Origin: Pseudomonas sp. ACM7
Lineage (GTDB): Bacteria; Pseudomonadota; Gammaproteobacteria; Pseudomonadales; Pseudomonadaceae
Assembly: GCF_004136015.1 (NCBI RefSeq)
Contig: NZ_CP024866.1
Location: forward strand, 2,196,460-2,260,459
Length of the DNA: 64,000 nt
Direction: 5' to 3'
This document shows positions 38,662-48,716 of this stretch, piece after piece. The notes beneath the pieces were generated by a model. That model saw only the letters and a program-made list of their open reading frames with translations, ran no database searches and was not told the origin of the DNA. Each line of letters opens with the position of its first letter. The first letter of the stretch is position 1. Made by a program: the position numbers and the translations under genes.

Positions 38662-39629
38662 GCTTCTTCAGGGGCCAGGTCGAGCAGACGATGGGCCATC
38701 TGATCGGCGGCGCGAACCAGTGCGTCAGTAATGCCAGGTTCGGAGGCGGCATGGCCGGCGTCACGGATCACCTGCAATTCACTGTTCGGCCAGTTCTGAT
38801 GCAGCTCCCAGGCGTTATCCAGCGGGCAGATCACGTCGTAGCGACCGTGGACGATCACGCCAGGCAAATGGGCGATCTTGCCCATGTCGCGGATCAGCTG
38901 GTTGGGCTCAAGGAACGCATTGTTGGTGAAGTAGTGACATTCGATGCGGGCAATCGACAGTGCGCGCTGTGGCTCGGAGAAACGATCGACCACCATCGGG
39001 TTCGGGCGCAGGGTGGCGGTCCGGCCTTCCCAGGTGGACCAGGCCTTGGCCGCGTGCATCTGGGCAATCTGATCGTTGCCGATCAGGCGTTTGTGGAAAG
39101 CCGAGAGCAAGTCTTCGCGCTCGTCCAGCGGGATCGGCGCGATGTAGTCCTGCCAGTAATCGGGGAACAGACGACTGGCGCCACACTGGTAGAACCACTC
39201 GATTTCCTGCGGACGGCAGAGAAAAATCCCGCGCAGAATCAGACCGTGCACACGCTCCGGGTGGGTTTGCGCGTAGGCAAGTGCCAGGGTCGATCCCCAT
39301 GAACCGCCGAACAACACCCATTTATCGATGCCAAGGTGCTGGCGAATTCGCTCAAGGTCGGCGACCAGATCCCAGGTGGTGTTGTTCTCCAGGCTGGCGT
39401 GGGGCGTGGAACGACCGCAACCGCGCTGGTCGAAGGTCACAATGCGATACAGGTTCGGATCGAAAAACCGACGACTCTGGGCATCACACCCGGCGCCGGG
39501 GCCGCCGTGGATGAACACCACCGGCAAACCTTCCGGCGAACCGCTTTCGTCGACATACAGCGTGTGGGTTTCATCGACGGCCAGATCGTGCCGGGCGTGG
39601 GGTTTGATCTGCGGGTACAAAGTCTGCAT
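38658..39629 (-). CDS. pip: Prolyl iminopeptidase
   Basis: 323 residues. Serine peptidase S33, alpha/beta hydrolase that removes N-terminal proline. HGGPGAGCD oxyanion motif near residue 41, GGSWGS with Ser110, then [13 protein letters not shown] carries the acid and [12 protein letters not shown] the histidine. Length matches bacterial PIPs (about 310-325). No signal peptide, so cytoplasmic. Coupled to dtd. Confidence 0.95.
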   Translation of the reverse strand: MQTLYPQIKPHARHDLAVDETHTLYVDESGSPEGLPVVFIHGGPGAGCDAQSRRFFDPNLYRIVTFDQRGCGRSTPHASLENNTTWDLVADLERIRQHLGIDKWVLFGGSWGSTLALAYAQTHPERVHGLILRGIFLCRPQEIEWFYQCGASRLFPDYWQDYIAPIPLDEREDLLSAFHKRLIGNDQIAQMHAAKAWSTWEGRTATLRPNPMVVDRFSEPQRALSIARIECHYFTNNAFLEPNQLIRDMGKIAHLPGVIVHGRYDVICPLDNAWELHQNWPNSELQVIRDAGHAASEPGITDALVRAADQMAHRLLDLAPEEA

Positions 39630-39742
39630 TGCGCGCTCCGTAAGGGGTCGAGGTCATCCCTGGGGGGACTTCTATGATTCTGCCGTCCGGCATCATAAAC
39701 CCGAATTACGCCAATGAGCATGCCTTGCAGAGTCAGAGTTTC

Positions 39743-40663
39743 TCAGCCTGTTTTTTCAGACAAATAGCCGAGCAGCGTTTCATAGAGTGCGTCGACCTCG
39801 GCGACCTGCCCCCGAGCCCGCAAACAGCCGTGAACCAACCCCTCCCCGTAATAAAGCGTCGCTGCCACGCCTGCTGCATTCAGTCGCTCGGCGTAGAGCA
39901 TGCCGTCATCGCGCAGCGGGTCGAATTGTGCCACGGCGATCAAGGCCGGCGGCAACCCACTGAAATCCTCGGCGAGCAACGGCATCGCATAGGCACTTGG
40001 CTGCCCAGTACCGCGCAAGTACAGGGCGTGATAACAATCCAGGTCGCTGCTGCTGAGCAAGGGAGCATCGACGCATTCGCTGCGCGACGGCAATCGGTGA
40101 TCACCGCCCAGCCCCGGATAAATCAGCACCTGCGCAGCCGGCAATGGCTCGCCCGCATCGCGCAACGCCAGACACAACGCCGCCGCAAGGTTGCCACCGG
40201 CGCTGTCCCCGACCACCAGCGTTCGCTCGGGATCGAGCCGGAATGGCCCGGTCCGTAGTGCGCGCCAGACACCCAGACAATCCTCGAACGCCGCCGGAAA
40301 CGGATATTCCGGTGCCAACCGATAATCGACGGCGATCACCAGCACGCCGAGCGTCGACGCCAGTTCGGCGCAGATGAAGTCGTGGGAATCCAGCCCCCCC
40401 ACCACCCACCCACCGCCGTGCAGATACACGATGCACGGACAACCGCTGGTCGGTGGCGAAACCGGCGGCTGATAAGACCGCACCGGCACGCCGGCCAATT
40501 CAAAATCGACCACATACAGCCCGGCGGGACGTGACGGAGTGAACGCCCGGCACATGTCGCTATAAGCCTGGCGCAAACCACCGAGACTGCTGTCGGTGCT
40601 GTTGAAGCTGACGGTTTTCTCGACGAAAGCCGCCATTTGCTCGGATAACGGATAGGAACTCAT
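39743..40663 (-). CDS. HSL-family alpha/beta hydrolase (esterase)
   Basis: 306 residues from the ATG at 40663. Hormone-sensitive-lipase family: oxyanion motif HGGGW at 82-86, nucleophile GDSAGG with Ser154, and AQFDPLRDDG and EGLVHGC for the acid and histidine. No signal peptide. The start shares one base with the stop of the choline/betaine-type binding protein (TGATG), so the two genes are tightly coupled. The family hydrolyses small acyl esters; with this partner an acylated choline or carnitine ester is a reasonable guess but not proven. Confidence 0.85.
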   Translation of the reverse strand: MSSYPLSEQMAAFVEKTVSFNSTDSSLGGLRQAYSDMCRAFTPSRPAGLYVVDFELAGVPVRSYQPPVSPPTSGCPCIVYLHGGGWVVGGLDSHDFICAELASTLGVLVIAVDYRLAPEYPFPAAFEDCLGVWRALRTGPFRLDPERTLVVGDSAGGNLAAALCLALRDAGEPLPAAQVLIYPGLGGDHRLPSRSECVDAPLLSSSDLDCYHALYLRGTGQPSAYAMPLLAEDFSGLPPALIAVAQFDPLRDDGMLYAERLNAAGVAATLYYGEGLVHGCLRARGQVAEVDALYETLLGYLSEKTG

Positions 40664-41610
40664 CAAAGTTTCAAACTGGTCTGAACGGTCGCCACGCCAT
40701 CCTTGCCATCAAAACTGCTGACACCGGCAAGCCAGCGCTGAAGATCCTCGGGATGATCACGTAGCCATTGTCTGGCAACATCCTGCGGCGTTTTACGCTC
40801 CATGATCGGCACCATCAACTGGCTTTCCTGGGCCGCGGTGAAGGTCAGGTTTTCCAGCAGGCGATTCACATTCGGGCAGCGCTGGGCGTAGTCCGGGGCG
40901 GTCACGGTGGAAACGGTGGCGGCGCCTTCGTTCGGGCCGTAAACGTCTTCGCTGCCGGTCAGGTAGGCGATCTTCATGTTGATGTTCATCGGGTGCGGGG
41001 TCCAGCCGACGAACACTACGAATTCCTTGCGATTCACCGCCCGCTGAACGGCGGCAAGCATGCCGGCCTCACCCGACTCGATCAGCTTGAAATCCTTCAA
41101 GCCAAATTGATTGGTCTCGATCATGGTTTTGATGGTGGTGTTGGCGCCACTGCCGGGCTCGATGCCGTAGATCTTGCCGCCGAGTTGATCCTTGAATTTG
41201 GCGATATCGGCGAAGGTTTTCAGGCCCGCTTCGGCGACATATTCAGGTACGGCGAGGGTTGCCTGAGCGTCGGCCAGGCTCGGTTTGTCCATGACCTTCA
41301 CCTGATTGGCAGCCAGGAACGGCGCGATGTTTTTGTCCATCGCCGGTTTCCAGTAACCGAGGTAGATGTCCAGACGCTTGTCGCGGATGCCGGCGAAGAT
41401 GATTTGCTGCACGGCGCTGGTTTGCTTGCTTTCGTAACCGAGGCCGTTGAGTAACACATCGGCCATGCCGCTGGTGGCGATCACGTCGGTCCAGTTGACC
41501 ACGCCCATGCGCACGGCCTTGCAGGAAGCGTCGTCACTGGCCAGAACGCTGGTGCTCAGCAGAGCAGTGCCGCAGAGGATTGAGAGACAGCGGGTGAACA
41601 GTCTTTTCAT
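40663..41610 (-). CDS. Orphan choline/betaine/carnitine-type ABC substrate-binding protein
   Basis: 315 residues. Signal peptide MKRLFTRCLSILCGTALLST-SVLA. OpuAC/ChoX/CaiX-type fold: VRMGVVNWTDVIAT, LDIYLGYWKPAMD, IYGIEPGSGANTTIK and FVGWTPHPMN. Trp40, Trp87, Tyr124 and Trp203 fall where ChoX-type proteins hold an aromatic cage for the trimethylammonium group. No permease or ATPase is adjacent; orphan binding proteins of this class in Pseudomonas use the CbcWV core encoded elsewhere. Distinct in sequence from HutX at 50.5 kb. Upstream is a second-family inverted repeat. Confidence 0.88.
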   Translation of the reverse strand: MKRLFTRCLSILCGTALLSTSVLASDDASCKAVRMGVVNWTDVIATSGMADVLLNGLGYESKQTSAVQQIIFAGIRDKRLDIYLGYWKPAMDKNIAPFLAANQVKVMDKPSLADAQATLAVPEYVAEAGLKTFADIAKFKDQLGGKIYGIEPGSGANTTIKTMIETNQFGLKDFKLIESGEAGMLAAVQRAVNRKEFVVFVGWTPHPMNINMKIAYLTGSEDVYGPNEGAATVSTVTAPDYAQRCPNVNRLLENLTFTAAQESQLMVPIMERKTPQDVARQWLRDHPEDLQRWLAGVSSFDGKDGVATVQTSLKL

Positions 41611-41741
41611 CGGGATTATCTCGTACGGCAGCGGATTATTGTGGGCCGGTGTCTTTGTGCACCGTGCCCAGAACATTACGCAGCGTCGAGAGGGTAAAAG
41701 CGAACTGTGGCGACCGTGTTTTGCACAGTGGCGACAGCACC

Positions 41742-41848
41742 AAAAAGATCGCAGCCTTCGGCAGCTCCTACAGGATCGAGTTTTCACACGACCAATGTAG
41801 GAGCTGCCGAAGGCTGCGATCTTTTGATCTTTTGATCTTTTGATCTTA
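41742..41848. repeat. Second-family inverted repeat with (GATCTTTT)3 tail after hutG
   Basis: Arms AAAAGATCGCAGCCTTCGGC-AGCTCCTACA and complement; the right arm ends in three tandem GATCTTTT units that run into the stop codon of hutG. Confidence 0.92.
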
Positions 41849-42649
41849 TGCGCTGTAGTGCTTTTGGGCCCAGGTCAGCAGCCCTTGCAGCAATTCCTTG
41901 AGCACCACCTGCGTCGGCGCCGCCAGATCCGGGCGATAACGGAACGGCTCGAACTCTTCCATGTAGGTGCACTGGCCCAACTCCAGTTGCACGGCATGGA
42001 TGTTCTTGGCCGGATTGCCGTAATGGCGAGTGATGTGGCCGCCCTTGAAGCGACCGTTCAGCACATGGCTGTACTCGCCGTGGCGCGCGCAGATGGCTTC
42101 CAACTGAGTGGCCAACTGTGGATCGCAACTGGCACCGTTGAAGGTGCCAAGGTTGAAGTCCGGCAGTTTGCCGTCGAACAGATGCGGGATGATCGAGCGG
42201 ATCGAGTGCGCATCGAACAGCAGCGCGTAGCCAAACTCAGCCTTCAGTCGCGCCAGCTCGCTCTGCAAAGTGCGGTGGTACGGCGTCCAGATCTGCTCCA
42301 GGTAAGTCGCTCGTTCCGCCGCCGACGGCTCCATACCCTCACGGAACAACGGAGTACCGTCGAACAGCGTCGCCGGGTACAGACCGGTGGTCGCGCCGGC
42401 ATACAAAGGCTTGTCGTCAGACGGTCGATTCAGGTCGATGACAAAACGCGAGTACTCGGCGGCCAAGGTGCTGGCACCCAGCTCGGCAGCAAATTCGTAT
42501 AGCTGCGGGATATGCCAGTCAGTGTCGGGCAGGCTTTTCGCGTCGGGGATCAACCCGGCTTCGACCGTCGGGGTCAGGCGCAGGCCGGCGTGGGGCATGC
42601 TGATCAGCAGCGGCACGCGACCTTGTTTGAAGTTCAGAACCTTATCCAC
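41846..42649 (-). CDS. hutG: N-formylglutamate deformylase
   Basis: 267 residues, GTG start. Last step of the five-step histidine pathway: formylglutamate to glutamate plus formate. Family signatures ISMPHAGLRLTP, RFVIDLNRPSDD, FDAHSIRSIIPHLFDGKLPD (zinc ligands) and HITRHYGNPAKN. This is the deformylase, not the arginase-like formiminoglutamase also called HutG elsewhere; the presence of hutF agrees. Last gene of the operon; a tandem GATCTTTT tract abuts the stop. Confidence 0.96.
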   Translation of the reverse strand: MDKVLNFKQGRVPLLISMPHAGLRLTPTVEAGLIPDAKSLPDTDWHIPQLYEFAAELGASTLAAEYSRFVIDLNRPSDDKPLYAGATTGLYPATLFDGTPLFREGMEPSAAERATYLEQIWTPYHRTLQSELARLKAEFGYALLFDAHSIRSIIPHLFDGKLPDFNLGTFNGASCDPQLATQLEAICARHGEYSHVLNGRFKGGHITRHYGNPAKNIHAVQLELGQCTYMEEFEPFRYRPDLAAPTQVVLKELLQGLLTWAQKHYSA

Positions 42650-42659
42650 AACCGTTCTC

Positions 42660-43865
42660 CTAAATGCTCACTTCAACGCCGTGACGCACGACGCGTTTTT
42701 CCAGGTCACCGCCCAGCCAATACGAGAGGTCGGCCGGACGATCGATTTGCCAGGCGACGAAATCTGCACACTTGCCGACTTCCAGCGAACCGTGGGTTTC
42801 AGCCATGCCCAGTGCCGTGGCGGCATGAATCGTTGCACCAGCCAAGGCTTCTTCCGGGGTCATGCGGAAACAGGTGCACGCCATGTTCAGCATCAAACGC
42901 AACGACAGCGCCGGTGAGGTGCCTGGGTTGAGGTCGGTAGCGATGGCGATTTTCACGCCGTGTTTGCGCAAAGCTTCCATCGGCGGCAATTGGGTTTCCC
43001 GCAGAAAGTAGAACGCGCCGGGCAGCAACACCGCGACGGTGCCGGACTTGGCCATGGCGATGGCGTCGTCTTCGGTCATGAATTCCAGGTGATCGGCCGA
43101 CAGTGCGTGGTAACGCGCCGCCAGACTCGAGCCATGCAACGACGACAACTGTTCGGCGTGCAGCTTCACCGGCAGACCAAGTTGTTGTGCGGCGATGAAC
43201 ACCCGCTCGACCTGCGCCGGCGAAAACGCCAGGTACTCGCAGAACGCGTCCACCGCATCCACCAGCCCTTCGGCGGCCAGGGCCGGGAGCATCTCGGCGC
43301 AGATGTGATCGATGTAGTCGTCGGCACGATCCACGTATTCCGGCGGCAAGGCGTGAGCGGCCAGGCAGGTGCTGCGCACGCTGACCGGGAACTCGGCGCC
43401 GAGACGGCGGATGACCCGCAAGATCTTGCGTTCGCTGGCCAGGTCCAGGCCGTAGCCGGATTTCATCTCGACGGTGGTCACGCCGTCGCGCATCAGGCTC
43501 TTCAGACGCTTGGCGGCGCTGGCGAACAGTTCATCTTCAGTGGCCGCGCGAGTGGCGCGCACGGTGCTGGCGATGCCACCACCGGCCGCTGCGATTTCTG
43601 CATAGCTGACGCCTTGCAGACGCTGCTCGAATTCACCGCTGCGGTTACCGCCGAACACCGTGTGGGTGTGGCAGTCGATCAGGCCCGGCGTCACCCAGGC
43701 CCCTTTAAGATCATTGACTGCCGGGTACTCGCCCGACGGCAGTTCAGCGCGTGGGCCGATCCACTCAATGTGCGCTCCTGACGTCACGATGGCCGCATCC
43801 TCGATGATCGAGTAGGCGCCTTGCGCCATGGTTGCGACGTGGCAGTGTTGCCAGAGAGTTTTCAT
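42660..43865 (-). CDS. hutI: Imidazolonepropionase
   Basis: 401 residues. Amidohydrolase that opens 4-imidazolone-5-propionate to formimino-glutamate. Metal ligands in [16 protein letters not shown] (HxH) near residue 70, HAEQLS near 247 and [10 protein letters not shown] near 320; the conserved KSGYGLD is present. Ten bases from hutG, 17 from hutT. Confidence 0.96.
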   Translation of the reverse strand: MKTLWQHCHVATMAQGAYSIIEDAAIVTSGAHIEWIGPRAELPSGEYPAVNDLKGAWVTPGLIDCHTHTVFGGNRSGEFEQRLQGVSYAEIAAAGGGIASTVRATRAATEDELFASAAKRLKSLMRDGVTTVEMKSGYGLDLASERKILRVIRRLGAEFPVSVRSTCLAAHALPPEYVDRADDYIDHICAEMLPALAAEGLVDAVDAFCEYLAFSPAQVERVFIAAQQLGLPVKLHAEQLSSLHGSSLAARYHALSADHLEFMTEDDAIAMAKSGTVAVLLPGAFYFLRETQLPPMEALRKHGVKIAIATDLNPGTSPALSLRLMLNMACTCFRMTPEEALAGATIHAATALGMAETHGSLEVGKCADFVAWQIDRPADLSYWLGGDLEKRVVRHGVEVSI

Positions 43866-43882
43866 CCGTGGCCTCCGTTAGG

Positions 43883-45292
43883 TTATCGATGAGAAAAAGA
43901 AGGTTCCCGCTCCACCGGTACTGCCTTCCCTGCCGCCGGTTTCACCCACGTCAGGTAGGCCAGCACCAGCAATACAATCCAGACCACGCCGACGATCAGA
44001 GCCGCCTGGGTGTCCGGGAAATAGCCCAACACGCCAAAGATGAACAGCATGAAGGCAATCGCCGCCATCGGCGCATAAGGCCAGAACGGTACCGGGAATT
44101 TCAGTTGGGCGACCTGCTCGGCACTCATGGAGCGACGCATGGCCACTTGGGTGAACAGAATCATCAACCAGACCCACACCGTCGCAAAGGTGGCGATAGA
44201 GGCGATCAACAGGAACACGTTTTCCGGAATCAGGTAGTTCAGCAGCACGCCCAGCAGCAGCGCGACGCTCATCACCACCACGGTCATCCATGGCACACCG
44301 TTGCGCGACAAGCGGGCGAAGCCTTTGGGCGCATGCCCTTGCTGGGCCAGACCGTACATCATGCGGCCAGCGCCGAAGATGTCACTGTTGATCGCCGAAA
44401 CCGCTGCCGAGATCACCACGATATTGAGAATGGTCGCCGCCGAGCTGATCCCCAGGTTGTCGAAAATCTGCACGAATGGACTGCCTTGGCTGCCAATCTG
44501 CTGCCATGGAAAGATCGACATCAGTACGAACATCGTCAGTACGTAGAACAGCAGGATACGCAACGGTACGGCATTGATCGCCCTGGGCAGCACGTGTTGC
44601 GGGTCTTTGGCTTCACCGGCGGTCACGCCGATGATTTCAATGCCGCCAAACGCAAACATCACCACCGCGAACGAAGCGATCAAGCCGCCCACGCCATTGG
44701 GCATGAAGCCGCCATGGCTCCAGAGATTGCTGATGTCGGTCGCCTGGGCGCCGGGCGCCGTGCTGATGCCGAACAGCATGATGCCGAAGCCACCGAGGAT
44801 CATCGCGACGATGGCCGCGACCTTGAGCAGCGACAGCCAGAACTCCATTTCACCGAAGACTTTGACGTTGCACAGGTTCAAGCCGCCGACCACCGAAACG
44901 ATGCCCAGTACCCAGATCCACCGGGCGACTTCCGGAAACCAGAAGCCCATGTAAATACCGAATGCGGTGACGTCGGCCATGCCGACGATGACCATTTCAA
45001 ACGCGTAGGTCCAACCGAGGATGAAGCCCGCCATCGGCCCAAGATAAGTGCTGGCGTAGTGGCCGAAAGAGCCCGCCACCGGGTTGTGCACCGCCATCTC
45101 ACCGAGGGCGCGCATGACCATGAACACCGCCGCACCACCGATCAGGTAAGCGAGCAGGACCGCAGGACCGGCCATTTGAATGGCCGAGGCAGAACCGTAA
45201 AACAGCCCGGTGCCGATCGCCGACCCCAGTGCCATGAAGCGAATATGTCGGGCAGAGAGCCCGCGTTTCAAACCTTTTGCTGGCTGTTGCAT
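43883..45292 (-). CDS. hutT: Histidine permease (APC family)
   Basis: 469 residues, about 12 membrane helices, amino-acid transporter (AAT) class: [20 protein letters not shown] in helix 1 with the unwound [24 protein letters not shown] in helix 6. In P. fluorescens SBW25 the member at this place (HutTh) is the main histidine importer. Within the hut operon between hutH2 and hutI, preceded by a REP pair. Confidence 0.93.
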   Translation of the reverse strand: MQQPAKGLKRGLSARHIRFMALGSAIGTGLFYGSASAIQMAGPAVLLAYLIGGAAVFMVMRALGEMAVHNPVAGSFGHYASTYLGPMAGFILGWTYAFEMVIVGMADVTAFGIYMGFWFPEVARWIWVLGIVSVVGGLNLCNVKVFGEMEFWLSLLKVAAIVAMILGGFGIMLFGISTAPGAQATDISNLWSHGGFMPNGVGGLIASFAVVMFAFGGIEIIGVTAGEAKDPQHVLPRAINAVPLRILLFYVLTMFVLMSIFPWQQIGSQGSPFVQIFDNLGISSAATILNIVVISAAVSAINSDIFGAGRMMYGLAQQGHAPKGFARLSRNGVPWMTVVVMSVALLLGVLLNYLIPENVFLLIASIATFATVWVWLMILFTQVAMRRSMSAEQVAQLKFPVPFWPYAPMAAIAFMLFIFGVLGYFPDTQAALIVGVVWIVLLVLAYLTWVKPAAGKAVPVEREPSFSHR

Positions 45293-45331
45293 TGCTCGTC
45301 CTTAATTATTTTTATTGGAGGAAATGATCGA

Positions 45332-45402
45332 ATCGCGAGCAGGCTCGCTCCCACATTGGATTGCGTAACCCCTGTGGGAGCGGGCTTGCTCGCGAAGAGG
45401 CT
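45332..45402. repeat. REP inverted pair between hutH2 and hutT
   Basis: Left arm TCGCGAGCAGGCTCGCTCCC, right arm TGTGGGAGCGGGCTTGCTCG, short centre. The left arm carries a substitution (CAGG for CAAG). It interrupts the hut operon and ends two bases before the hutH2 stop codon. Confidence 0.92.
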
Positions 45403-45403
45403 A

Positions 45404-46936
45404 TTACAGGCTAGGCAACAACTTCGCCGAAACCAGCTCGTTCAGGCAACGAGTCGCCAGAAGCTCGCTAGCCGCATTGATGTCCGGTGCAAAGAACCGA
45501 TCCTTCTCATAGAACGGCACTTCAGCACGCAGGATGGCGCGAGCCTTTTCCAGCTTGGTCGAAGTCTTCAGACCGTCACGCAGGTCCAGACCCTGACAAG
45601 CCGCCAACCATTCCACCGCGAGAACGCCGCGCGTGTTTTCGGCCATTTCCCACAGACGCTTGCCGGCAGCCGGCGCCATGGAAACGTGGTCTTCCTGGTT
45701 CGCCGACGTCGGCAGGCTGTCCACCGAGTGCGGATGGGACAACGCCTTGTTCTCGCTGGCCAATGCCGCAGCAGTCACCTGGGCGATCATGAAGCCGGAG
45801 TTCACGCCGCCATTGGCCACCAGGAACGGCGGCAGTTGCGACATGTGCTTGTCCATCATCAGCGAGATACGACGTTCGCTCAGGGACCCGATTTCAGCGA
45901 TGGCCAGGGCCATGTTGTCGGCAGCCATGGCGACCGGTTCGGCGTGGAAGTTACCGCCGGAGATCACGTCGCCTTCAGCGGCGAATACCAGCGGGTTGTC
46001 CGAAACGGCGTTGGCTTCGATGGCGAGCACTTCGGCGGCCTGACGGAACTGGGTCAGGCAAGCGCCCATGACTTGCGGCTGGCAGCGCAGGGAGTACGGG
46101 TCCTGGACCTTTTCGCAGTTCTGGTGCGAGTCGGACACTTCGCTGCGCTCGCCCAGCAGGTCGCGGTAAGCGGCAGCGGCGTCGATCTGGCCTTTCTGGC
46201 CACGAGCGGCGTGGATGCGCGCGTCGAACGGCGAGCGCGAGCCCAGCACGGCTTCAACAGTCATACCACCAATGGCCAGGGCGCCAGCAAACAGGTCTTC
46301 GCCTTCGAACAAACCACGCAATGCATAAGCGGTAGAAACCTGAGTGCCGTTGAGCAGCGCCAGACCTTCTTTGGCAGCCAGGGTCAGCGGAGTCAGACCG
46401 GCGACTTTCAGCGCTTCGATGGCTTCCATCCACTCGCCTTTGTAGCGAGCTTTACCTTCGCCCAGCAGCACCAGCGACATGTGGGCCAAAGGCGCCAGGT
46501 CACCGGAGGCACCGACCGAACCTTTCAATGGAATGTGCGGGTAAACCTCGGCGTTGATCAGGGCGATCAGCGCGTCGATCACTACGCGACGAATGCCGGA
46601 AAAACCGCGGCTCAGGCTGTTGACCTTGAGCACCATGACCAAGCGAACCAGCGCGTCGCTGATCGGCTCGCCGACACCGGCGGCGTGGGACAGCACCAGC
46701 GAGCGCTGCAGGTTTTCCAGGTCTTCGCTGGCGATACGGGTCGAAGCCAGCAGGCCGAAACCGGTGTTAATGCCATAAGCGGTGCGGTTCTCGGCGAGGA
46801 TCTGTTCCACGCAGGCAACGCTGGCTTCGATCTGGGCCGAGGCACTGTTGTCGAGGGTGATTTTGACCGGTTGCTGATAAACATCACGCAGTTGGGCAAG
46901 GCTCAGTTGGCCTGGAATAAGGTTTAACGCAGTCAT
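45404..46936 (-). CDS. hutH2: Histidine ammonia-lyase (active form)
   Basis: 510 residues, start [20 protein letters not shown] with AAAGGAGC upstream. Eliminates ammonia from histidine to give urocanate. The MIO cofactor triad Ala143-Ser144-Gly145 lies in [16 protein letters not shown], with Tyr54 ([10 protein letters not shown]), [14 protein letters not shown] and QEDHVSM. All catalytic elements are intact. The frame is open 33 codons upstream of this start with no family similarity. It follows hutH1 in the operon after a 115-base gap. Confidence 0.97.
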   Translation of the reverse strand: MTALNLIPGQLSLAQLRDVYQQPVKITLDNSASAQIEASVACVEQILAENRTAYGINTGFGLLASTRIASEDLENLQRSLVLSHAAGVGEPISDALVRLVMVLKVNSLSRGFSGIRRVVIDALIALINAEVYPHIPLKGSVGASGDLAPLAHMSLVLLGEGKARYKGEWMEAIEALKVAGLTPLTLAAKEGLALLNGTQVSTAYALRGLFEGEDLFAGALAIGGMTVEAVLGSRSPFDARIHAARGQKGQIDAAAAYRDLLGERSEVSDSHQNCEKVQDPYSLRCQPQVMGACLTQFRQAAEVLAIEANAVSDNPLVFAAEGDVISGGNFHAEPVAMAADNMALAIAEIGSLSERRISLMMDKHMSQLPPFLVANGGVNSGFMIAQVTAAALASENKALSHPHSVDSLPTSANQEDHVSMAPAAGKRLWEMAENTRGVLAVEWLAACQGLDLRDGLKTSTKLEKARAILRAEVPFYEKDRFFAPDINAASELLATRCLNELVSAKLLPSL

Positions 46937-47051
46937 TTCTATGCTCCTTTTGAGAGTTTCTATTAACTCACCAGACGCTCCGGAGATGTCCGTTGTCCGT
47001 CGCGCCTCGCCTTCTGGGGAGCCGCGCCTTGGCACGCTGGTGTGGTGGAAA

Positions 47052-48575
47052 TCAGTTCAGGTTCGGTAACACTTTGTGCAGCAAAATCGGGTCTTTCAAA
47101 ACGGCGGCGGCACTGGCGATGTCCGGTGCCAGCCAGCGGTCCTGGTCGTAGGCCGGGACTCGCTCGCGCAGCAGACGCCAGGCGGCATCGGTGCCGGCGC
47201 CGAAGCGTTGTTCTTTCAAGAATTCAAACGCCTGAGCCGCCAGCAGGTACTCGATGGCGAGGATCTGCGTGCAGTTTTCCAGGGCGCGATGCAGCTTCAA
47301 CGCGGCGTTGGTGCCCAGGCTCAGGTGGTCTTCCTGCAGGCCCGAGGTGACGTAGTTGTCGAGTACGGCCGGTTGCGCCAGCTGACGATTTTCCGCACAC
47401 AGCGAAGCGGCGACGTACTGGACGATCATCATCCCGGAGTTCACCCCCGGGTTGGCCACCAGAAACGCCGGCAGACCACTGACGTGAGGATTGATCAAGC
47501 GATCCAGCCGACGTTCGGCGACGGAGCCGATTTCAGCCATGGCGATGGCCAGCAAATCCGCCGCCAAGGCTACGGATTGACCGTGCGGGTTGGCCTGGGA
47601 CACCACCCTGAAGTCGTCCGGCGTACCCAGCAGCATCGGGTTGTCGGTGACCGAGTTGAGTTCGGTTTCGATCTGCTTTTTCGCGTGTTCAAGCTGATCG
47701 CGAGCGGCGCCGTGAACTTGCGGAATCGAGCGGATGCTCAGCGCATCCTGAGTACGAATGCCTTTGCTGCTGGCAATCACTTCACTGCCATCGAGCAACG
47801 CCCGCAGGTTGATGCCGACTTGCTGCATGCCTGGATGCGGTTTGAGCGCGATGATCTCGGCATCGAACGCGGCAATTTGACCGCGCTGGGCTTCGAAGCT
47901 CATGGCGCCGATCACGTCGGCCCATTGCACCAGACGCGTCGCGTCGGCCAGCGCCAGGCAGCTGAGGCCGGTCATGCACGGCGTGCCGTTGACCAGGCAC
48001 AAGCCATCTTTGGCACCGAGCTGAACCGGTTGCAGACCTTCTTCGGCCAGGGCTTGCTGCGCGGAAACGATCTGCCCGCGATAGCTGACATTGCCGACAC
48101 CCAGCAGCGCGATGCTGATGTGGGCCATGTGGGTCAGGTAACCCACCGAACCTTGGGATGGCACTTGCGGGGTGATGCCGCGGTTGAGCAGCGCCAACAG
48201 GGCTTCGACCACCCGGCGATGAATGCCGGATTTGCCATGGCTATAGTTGCGAATGGCGGCGCAGATGATTGCGCGGGTCTGTTCGTCGGCCAATGGCGCG
48301 CCGACGCCACAGGCGTGACTGAGCAGGGTGTTGCGCGACAATTGGCTGAGTTGCTCGTCTTTGAGCGAGACATTGCACAGCGCGCCGAGGCCGGTGTTGA
48401 CGCCATAGGCGCGCTCGCCGCTGACGACGATGCGCTGGACGATCGCCTGGGCATTTTCGATCCGTGCCCAGGTCTGTGGCGACAGCTCAAGCTGTGCGCC
48501 GTGGCGGGCTACGGCGACCACATCCTGCCAACGCAACGGGGCGTCGGCGATAACGATTTTTTCAGCCTGGGACAT
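47052..48575 (-). CDS. hutH1: Histidine ammonia-lyase paralogue lacking the MIO triad
   Basis: 507 residues from [18 protein letters not shown]. Full-length member of the aromatic amino-acid lyase family: Tyr57 ([12 protein letters not shown]), [27 protein letters not shown] and QEDHLSLG are kept. But the MIO segment reads [13 protein letters not shown]: against [15 protein letters not shown] the Ala-Ser-Gly is deleted (between Gly145 and Tyr146). The self-made electrophilic MIO group cannot form in the usual way, so ordinary ammonia-lyase chemistry is not expected. P. fluorescens SBW25 has two hutH copies, one reported non-functional. The open frame is intact, so it is conserved rather than decaying. 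Confidence 0.9.
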   Translation of the reverse strand: MSQAEKIVIADAPLRWQDVVAVARHGAQLELSPQTWARIENAQAIVQRIVVSGERAYGVNTGLGALCNVSLKDEQLSQLSRNTLLSHACGVGAPLADEQTRAIICAAIRNYSHGKSGIHRRVVEALLALLNRGITPQVPSQGSVGYLTHMAHISIALLGVGNVSYRGQIVSAQQALAEEGLQPVQLGAKDGLCLVNGTPCMTGLSCLALADATRLVQWADVIGAMSFEAQRGQIAAFDAEIIALKPHPGMQQVGINLRALLDGSEVIASSKGIRTQDALSIRSIPQVHGAARDQLEHAKKQIETELNSVTDNPMLLGTPDDFRVVSQANPHGQSVALAADLLAIAMAEIGSVAERRLDRLINPHVSGLPAFLVANPGVNSGMMIVQYVAASLCAENRQLAQPAVLDNYVTSGLQEDHLSLGTNAALKLHRALENCTQILAIEYLLAAQAFEFLKEQRFGAGTDAAWRLLRERVPAYDQDRWLAPDIASAAAVLKDPILLHKVLPNLN

Positions 48576-48619
48576 CTTCAACCTCGTGCGTACAACTTGA
48601 ATATTGATGCAGCTTTGCT

Positions 48620-48694
48620 GGCCTCTTCGCGAGCAAGCCCGCTCCCACAGGGGTACGCATTCCAAATGTGGGAGCGAGCTTGCTCGCGAAGAGG
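48620..48694. repeat. REP inverted pair between hutV and hutH1
   Basis: Left arm TTCGCGAGCAAGCCCGCTCC (GGGC variant), right arm TGTGGGAGCGAGCTTGCTCG (GAGC variant): mismatched variants in one pair. It lies within the hut operon. Confidence 0.92.
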
Positions 48695-48716
48695 CCAGCA
48701 CAAACACCGCAAACCT

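Noticed and set aside
43832..46927. A 1031-codon open frame on the plus strand, antisense to hutT and hutH2
   Set aside because: It reads through two well-identified genes and a REP pair, has no family similarity and a His/Gln/Asp/Arg-rich composition typical of the antisense of GC-rich codons. No ribosome-binding site or promoter supports it.
46937..47035. 33-codon N-terminal extension of hutH2
   Set aside because: No family similarity, and the ATG at 46936 has a strong AAAGGAGC ribosome-binding site.
45404..48575. Recent tandem duplication of hutH
   Set aside because: The two proteins differ along their whole length and at the active-site loop, so the duplication is old or the copies have separate origins.
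47052..48575. hutH1 as a sequencing error or frameshifted gene at the MIO site
   Set aside because: The difference is a clean multiple of three bases and the flanking frame is intact on both sides, with consistent codon use.
48576..48707. 44-codon N-terminal extension of hutH1
   Set aside because: It translates a REP element (WERACSR) and is absent from the family; [16 protein letters not shown] is the natural start.
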